A model generated the notes under the pieces. That model had not been told where the DNA came from, did not search any database, and saw only the letters and a program-made list of their open reading frames with translations. Shown one piece after another: positions 59,812 to 64,000 of a DNA stretch of 64,000 nucleotides. This DNA is from Halobaculum sp. MBLA0147 (lineage in GTDB: Archaea; Halobacteriota; Halobacteria; Halobacteriales; Haloferacaceae), in contig NZ_JBGKAD010000001.1 in assembly GCF_041361345.1 (NCBI RefSeq), positions 992,001 through 1,056,000 on the forward strand, read 5' to 3'. How positions within the stretch are numbered: the first letter of the stretch is position 1; each line of letters starts with the position of its first letter. Made by a program: the position numbers and the translations under genes.

Positions 59812-61086
59812 TCACCCACCGGTGTCGTCTCCGCTCCCGTCGGTGTCGTCACCCGGCTCCACCGCCTCGACGGCCTCGACGAGTCGTGGGAGGAACATCC
59901 CCACGTCGGTGACCATCCCGGTGGCCTGCGCCGAGCCACGGTCGACGAGTTGGGTGACCGTCGCGGGGTCGATGTCGACGCAGATCGTCGGCGTGTCCGA
60001 GGGGAGACAGTTGCCGACCGCGACGGAGTGGAGCAGGGTCGCGAGCAGCAACACCACGTCGGCGTCCTGCGCCTGCTCGCGGATCGCGCCCTGCGCGGCG
60101 ACGGTGTCCGTGATCGTGTCCGGCAGCGGCCCGTCGTCGCGAATCGAGCCCGCCAGGACGTACGGCACGTCGCCCGTCACACACTCGTACATCACCCCGG
60201 AGTCGATCAGTCCGTCCTCGACCGCGGCGGGGATCGACCCCGCGCGGATGATCGACCCGATGGTGTAGATGTGGTGTTTGTGCCCCTTGCGCGGGTGGTC
60301 GAGTGTCTCCACGTCGAGCCCGAGCGAGGTACCGTAGAGGTCCCGTTCGAGGTCGTGGACCGCGAACCCGTTGCCCGCCGAGAGCGCGTCGACGTAGCCC
60401 GCTCGCACCAACTCCGCCAGCGCGTCGCGGCCACCGGCGTGGATCACCGCCGGCCCGGGGACGACGAGGACGTTCCCGCCGTCGGCCTGCGTCTCGACGA
60501 TCACCTCGGCGATCTCCCGCACCAGCGACTCCGAGGGGCGCTCGCTGGAGACCCCACCCTGCATGAACCCGAACGGGCCCTCGGCGTCGCGCGGGCGCTC
60601 CGGCGGGTGGACGCGCACGCCGGCCTCGCCGACGACCACGAGGTCGCCGGCCTCGACGCCCGAGAGCGGTTCCGTGTACGCCCGCGGGCCGCCCTCGGCG
60701 TCCGGGTCGACGACCACGGCACAGTCCATCTCGGTGCCCTCCACCGCGATCCACGCCCCGTCGTAGCGGACCTCAGTCCGGTGGTTCGTGGTGGAGTAGA
60801 AGTCCTTCGGGACGACGCGGTCGGCGGGTGCGTGTTCCACCGCGGCGTCGACCGGGTCCGCGACGGTCGCGCCGTTCTGGTGGAGTTCGTGGAGGATCGA
60901 CTCCAACTCGGCGGCGGTGTCGGCGGCGACGGTCATCCGGCAGTAGGAGGTCTCGTCTTTCCGCGAGCCCACGTCGAACTGTTCGACGTGGAACTCCCCG
61001 CCCATGTCCATCACCACACCGAAGGCGCGTTGCATCGTCCCCGAGTCGATGACGTGCCCGGTGAGTTCGACGGTCCGTTCTGGCAC
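59812..61086 (-). CDS. TIGR00300 family protein (LOR/SDH-like, ornithine cyclodeaminase-type)
   Basis: 424 residues from the GTG at 61086. VELTGHVIDSGTMQRAFGVV begins a LOR/SDH-like N-terminal domain; FGFMQGGVSSERPSE and GKHKHHIYTIGSIIRAGSIP follow, and the C-terminal Rossmann part ends VDIDPATVTQLVDRGSAQ. The family TIGR00300 includes the archaeal ornithine cyclodeaminase from Methanococcus and the ArgZ-type homologues, so amino-acid metabolism (ornithine to proline) is a plausible function. It lies upstream of the UspA and GNAT genes on the same strand, with a 58-base gap. Confidence 0.85.
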   Translation of the reverse strand: MPERTVELTGHVIDSGTMQRAFGVVMDMGGEFHVEQFDVGSRKDETSYCRMTVAADTAAELESILHELHQNGATVADPVDAAVEHAPADRVVPKDFYSTTNHRTEVRYDGAWIAVEGTEMDCAVVVDPDAEGGPRAYTEPLSGVEAGDLVVVGEAGVRVHPPERPRDAEGPFGFMQGGVSSERPSESLVREIAEVIVETQADGGNVLVVPGPAVIHAGGRDALAELVRAGYVDALSAGNGFAVHDLERDLYGTSLGLDVETLDHPRKGHKHHIYTIGSIIRAGSIPAAVEDGLIDSGVMYECVTGDVPYVLAGSIRDDGPLPDTITDTVAAQGAIREQAQDADVVLLLATLLHSVAVGNCLPSDTPTICVDIDPATVTQLVDRGSAQATGMVTDVGMFLPRLVEAVEAVEPGDDTDGSGDDTGG

Positions 61087-61127
61087 GGCCCTACCGACGC
61101 GGGTGGCGGAGTTAAGCGTTCGTCTGC

Positions 61128-62093
61128 TCACCCGAAGCGGTCGAGGCCAGCCTGCCGACGGGCGACGCCGTCGGGGTCGCGGACCCACGGGGTGCGCTCG
61201 GCTCGGAGCCGCGCCACGTCGACCGCGGGCGGGTCGGCGGGGTCGTGGCGCGGACAGTCCGCCCCGCAGTCGTGGCCGGGGTCGACGACGCGCTCGAACG
61301 CCTCGCAGTACGGGAGGCCGTCGTCGTCCGGGACACACCGGGCGCAGGCGGGGTACGTCGTCGGTCGCCAGCCGCCGCCGTAGACGCGTTCGGCGATCCG
61401 GCGGCGACGGCGGCGTTTCGCGGCGGCGGAGACGACGCGCACGTCGGTCGCGGCGGCGCGTCGCTCGCCGACCTCGAGGCCGGCGTCGGCGGGCGAGAGT
61501 GGCTCCGGGTCCCGGACCACCTCGCGGGTCCCCGCCTCGGGGTCGAAGCGCCAGACGCCGACGGGGTCCGGGATGCGGTTGAGGTGCGCGCGGGTGACGT
61601 GGCTGGCGGTGGCGAGGACGACGCGGTCGAAGAGCCCGAGGCTGGCGTCGCGGCGGAGTTGGTCCGCGAGGTCGCCCGGGCGGTCAAGGTCGGGCTTGTT
61701 CTCGACCCCGACGAGGGTGTCGAACCAGTCGTCGGGGTAGCGGGTGGGTTGGCGGACGAGTTCGGTGCCGTCGCGCCACTCGCGTTCGAGGAAGCCGGCG
61801 TCGACGGCGGCGTCGACCACGTCGTCGCGGCGGTCGGGGTGTGTGTCGAGGACGGCCTCGGGGCGGCGCGCGCGGCCGACGCCGAGGTCGCTCTCGATCA
61901 CGGCAGGAGGGATGGCGTCGGTGCCGATCTCGGCGCGGTCGTCGAACGCGGGGCCGGGAGCGAGGCCGACCACGTCGATCACGCGGCGGCCGGGGTCGGC
62001 GACGGCGGCGCCGAGTTGGCGGCCGAGCACCCACTCGCGGGAGGGGTCGCGTTCGAGGTGGGCACACAGCGCGAGTTCGAAGCCGTACTCCAC
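61128..62093 (-). CDS. DUF5787 family protein
   Basis: 321 residues from the GTG at 62093: [20 protein letters not shown], the typical start of the haloarchaeal DUF5787 as I recall it. There are acidic and Lys residues spaced as in a PD-(D/E)xK-like nuclease fold ([23 protein letters not shown]). A Cys cluster at the C-terminal part ([25 protein letters not shown]) suggests zinc binding. Function unknown. It follows the G-rich/hairpin region upstream. Confidence 0.82.
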   Translation of the reverse strand: MEYGFELALCAHLERDPSREWVLGRQLGAAVADPGRRVIDVVGLAPGPAFDDRAEIGTDAIPPAVIESDLGVGRARRPEAVLDTHPDRRDDVVDAAVDAGFLEREWRDGTELVRQPTRYPDDWFDTLVGVENKPDLDRPGDLADQLRRDASLGLFDRVVLATASHVTRAHLNRIPDPVGVWRFDPEAGTREVVRDPEPLSPADAGLEVGERRAAATDVRVVSAAAKRRRRRRIAERVYGGGWRPTTYPACARCVPDDDGLPYCEAFERVVDPGHDCGADCPRHDPADPPAVDVARLRAERTPWVRDPDGVARRQAGLDRFG

Positions 62094-62117
62094 GGGGCGT
62101 GGGTAGTGCCACGCAGA

Positions 62118-62202
62118 GAAAAGTAGTGTGTCGGCGGGGCGGTGTGGGGTGGTGTGGGGTGGTGTGGGATGGTGCGGGTGGTGTGGGGTGGTGGGGAAGC
62201 AG
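62118..62202. repeat. G-rich GGTGTGGGGT-like microsatellite
   Basis: Degenerate 10-12-base units rich in GTGGGG on the plus strand, 25-110 bases upstream of the DUF5787 start. It could form G-quadruplexes. Confidence 0.7.
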
Positions 62203-62264
62203 AACAGAGTGGCGCGGTGCGGATGCGGTGGCGGAGCGGTGCGGTTGCGGCACCAGCACACCCA

Positions 62265-62294
62265 CCGCGAGCGCGCCGTCCGGCGCGCTCGCGG
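62265..62294 (+). terminator. 13-bp perfect stem-loop followed by T tracts
   Basis: Arms 62265-62277 and 62282-62294 are perfectly complementary with a 4-base loop, followed by T5 (62298-62302) and T6 (62311-62316). It looks exactly like a factor-independent terminator on the plus strand, though no gene is upstream on that strand. Confidence 0.5.
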
Positions 62295-62316
62295 CCCTTT
62301 TTGATCGAGCTTTTTT

Positions 62317-62350
62317 CCTCGGGTGGCGCGCGCAGCGCGCCACCCCGAGG
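62317..62350. repeat. 15-bp stem-loop with one bulged base
   Basis: Arms 62317-62331 and 62335-62350 pair with a 3-base loop and one unpaired C, flanked by T6 on the left and A5 on the right. It is adjacent to the preceding hairpin, forming a compact element of about 90 bases. Confidence 0.7.
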
Positions 62351-62404
62351 AGTGAAAAAGGTCGTAGCGAACGGTTGAAGACCCAGAGCCACGACCCACT
62401 ACGT

Positions 62405-64000
62405 ATGTACGATCCGGACGACCTCGAGCAGATCCGCGAGGAGAAAGACGAGTGGGAGGCGGAGACGCTCGGCCCGACACTCGACCGGTTCGGCGAGCGC
62501 GAGGAGACGTTCACCACCGACACGGGTGGCCAAGAGGTGAAGCGGCTGTACACACCCGCGGACGTGGCGGAGTTGGACTACGACGAGGATCTGGGGTTCC
62601 CGGGCGAGGAGCCGTACACGCGCGGGGTGTACTCGACGATGCACCGCGGGCGCCTGTGGACGATGCGGCAGTACGCCGGGATGGGGACGGCCGCGGAGAC
62701 GAACGAGCGGTTCAACTACCTGATCGACAACGGCTCCTCGGGGCTGTCGATGGCGTTCGACCTGCCGACACAGATGGGGTACGACTCCGACGCCGCGATG
62801 GCACAGGGGGAGGTCGGCAAGAGCGGCGTCGCCATCGACTCGCTGGCGGACTTCGAGCGGGTGTTCGACGGCATCCCGCTGGACGAGGTGTCCACCTCGA
62901 TGACGATCAACGCACCCGCGTCGGTGCTGTTGGCGATGTACGTGGCCGTCGGCGATCGACAAGGTGTCGACCGCGAGCAACTCCGCGGGACGATTCAAAA
63001 CGACATCATGAAGGAGTACATCGCGCGGAACCTCTACATCTACCCGCCCGAGCCGTCGATGCGGCTCATCACGGACATCTTCGAGTTCTGTGCCGAGGAG
63101 ACGCCGAACTTCAACACGATCTCCATCTCGGGGTACCACATCCGGGAGGCGGGCGCGACCGCCGCCCAGGAGATCGCGTTCACGCTGGGCAACGGGATCG
63201 AGTACGTACAGGCCGCCGTCGACGCCGGGTTGGACGTGGACAGCTTCGCGCCACAGCTCTCCTTCTTCTTCGCGGCGCACAACAACATCTTCGAGGAGGT
63301 GGCGAAGTTCCGCGCCGCGCGACGGCTGTGGGCGAAGATCGTCGAGGAGCGGTTCGACCCGGACGACCCCGCGAGCAAGCAGCTCAAGTTCCACACCCAG
63401 ACCGCCGGCTCGACGCTGACGGCCCAACAGATCGAGAACAACGTCGTCCGCGTCGGCTACCAGGCGCTGGCGGCGGTGTTGGGCGGCACCCAGAGTCTCC
63501 ACACGAACGGGAAAGACGAGGCGCTGTCGCTGCCGACGGAGGAGTCGGTCCGGACCGCGCTGCGCACCCAGCAGATCCTCGCCCACGAGTCCGGCGCGGC
63601 CGACACCATCGACCCGCTGGCAGGGAGCTACTACGTCGAGTCGCTGACGGACGAGGTCGAGCGGGAGGCACGCGAGATCATCGCGGACGTGGACGAGCGC
63701 GGTGGGATGTTGGAGGCCGTCGAGAGTCAGTACGTCCAACGCGAGATCCAGGACGTGGCGTTCGACCGCCAACAGGAGATCGAGCGCGGCGACCGGATCA
63801 TCGTCGGCGTCAACGAGTTCGAGGTGGAGGACGACGAGACGGAGATGGACTTGGAGGACGTGAGCGAGGAGGAGGAACAGAACCAGATCGACCGGGTCCA
63901 AGAGTTGCGCGAGACGCGCGACCAGGAGGCGACGGACGCCGCGCTGGCGGCGCTGCGGGACGCCGCCCGCGGGGACGCGAACGTGATGCCGTACATCGTC
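62405..64000 (+). CDS. Methylmalonyl-CoA mutase large subunit, partial
   Basis: 532 residues are visible; the gene runs off the window at 64000. The ATG at 62405 gives [20 protein letters not shown]. Substrate-binding motifs of the MCM alpha chain are present: [20 protein letters not shown] and [20 protein letters not shown], and [41 protein letters not shown]. The C-terminal cobalamin domain is not in the visible portion; archaeal mutases encode it as a separate small subunit. With that subunit it would interconvert methylmalonyl-CoA and succinyl-CoA, a step of propionate and amino acid catabolism. Confidence 0.95.
   Translation, partial: MYDPDDLEQIREEKDEWEAETLGPTLDRFGEREETFTTDTGGQEVKRLYTPADVAELDYDEDLGFPGEEPYTRGVYSTMHRGRLWTMRQYAGMGTAAETNERFNYLIDNGSSGLSMAFDLPTQMGYDSDAAMAQGEVGKSGVAIDSLADFERVFDGIPLDEVSTSMTINAPASVLLAMYVAVGDRQGVDREQLRGTIQNDIMKEYIARNLYIYPPEPSMRLITDIFEFCAEETPNFNTISISGYHIREAGATAAQEIAFTLGNGIEYVQAAVDAGLDVDSFAPQLSFFFAAHNNIFEEVAKFRAARRLWAKIVEERFDPDDPASKQLKFHTQTAGSTLTAQQIENNVVRVGYQALAAVLGGTQSLHTNGKDEALSLPTEESVRTALRTQQILAHESGAADTIDPLAGSYYVESLTDEVEREAREIIADVDERGGMLEAVESQYVQREIQDVAFDRQQEIERGDRIIVGVNEFEVEDDETEMDLEDVSEEEEQNQIDRVQELRETRDQEATDAALAALRDAARGDANVMPYIV

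Larger units (their letters stand above)
62094..62404. other. 311-base region with G-rich repeats and strong hairpins
   Basis: Between the divergent DUF5787 and mutase genes. It holds a G-rich microsatellite (about 62118-62202, GTGGGGTGGT-like units) and two stem-loops with T tracts (62265-62350). No open reading frame with typical codon use is seen. Confidence 0.6.

Noticed and set aside
58207-61383. 1058-codon frame on the plus strand
   Set aside because: It passes through the response regulator, GNAT, UspA and TIGR00300 genes in antisense and through the 38-base repeat, so it is not a gene.

Overview
The window is chromosomal DNA of an extremely halophilic archaeon (class Halobacteria). 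GC content is very high with strong G/C preference at third codon positions, proteins are acidic, and starts are often GTG. Many genes have a TATA-like box about 25-30 bases before the start codon, as expected for leaderless transcripts. The families present (archaeal aIF5B, DnaG-type primase, NurA, Nob1, Dph6, HalX-type response regulator, several haloarchaea-only DUFs, a Zim-type CTAG methylase) fit this placement. The genus cannot be fixed from the sequence. About 60 genes are called; no rRNA, tRNA or CRISPR array was seen.

Layout. 0-11.3 kb: a large Tat-type exported protein, gpmI, then a minus-strand cluster of four haloarchaeal surface/pilus-associated DUF genes (DUF7283, 7285, 7284, 7286 order) joined by GTGA stop/start overlaps, plus two membrane proteins. 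11.4-15.8 kb: two tandem copies of a 59-residue membrane protein, infB, an AT-richer GHKL-ATPase/STAS gene pair, a CdpB-like PRC-barrel gene and nob1. 15.9-24.1 kb: CPBP protease-like protein, nurA, a DHH phosphoesterase, an SDR, DUF5791, dnaG, DUF5808. 24.2-38.4 kb: dnaK, DUF2240, a CNNM/CBS transporter-like protein, a Tat lipoprotein related to Dyp-type peroxidases, a DsbA-like oxidoreductase, a phosphotransferase, an SDR, a winged-helix regulator, a sugar nucleotidyltransferase, dph6, an aldo/keto reductase and a small zinc-ribbon protein. 38.5-42.8 kb: an AT-rich accessory island with a Tat lipoprotein and a DDE transposase. 42.8-64 kb: metG, a YbaK-type editing protein, the CTAG methylase, a VTT membrane protein, a 5'-nucleotidase-like phosphoesterase, mfnA, a YkgJ-type protein, MBL and radical SAM enzymes, deoC, three UspA proteins, a response regulator, an acetyltransferase, a TIGR00300 protein, DUF5787 and the start of methylmalonyl-CoA mutase.

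Most of the window is housekeeping: glycolysis (gpmI), initiation (infB), replication/repair (dnaG, nurA), ribosome maturation (nob1), chaperone (dnaK), tRNA charging/editing (metG, YbaK), diphthamide (dph6), CoA/beta-alanine (mfnA), deoxynucleoside salvage (deoC), propionate/methylmalonyl metabolism (mutase). Accessory DNA is recognisable by lower GC: the second small membrane gene, the GHKL gene, and the 38.5-40.6 kb island.

The most notable observations are: (i) three CTAG tetranucleotides, otherwise very rare here, packed into 90 bases before the CTAG methylase gene, two of them between its TATA box and start codon; (ii) three unrelated genes (DHH, DsbA-like, GNAT) whose last codons plus stop are tandemly repeated in units not divisible by three, so that alternative frames end in the same or a similar short tail; (iii) a partner-switch-like GHKL/STAS pair inserted in the conserved infB-PRC-nob1 neighbourhood; (iv) several minisatellites and strong hairpin elements between genes.
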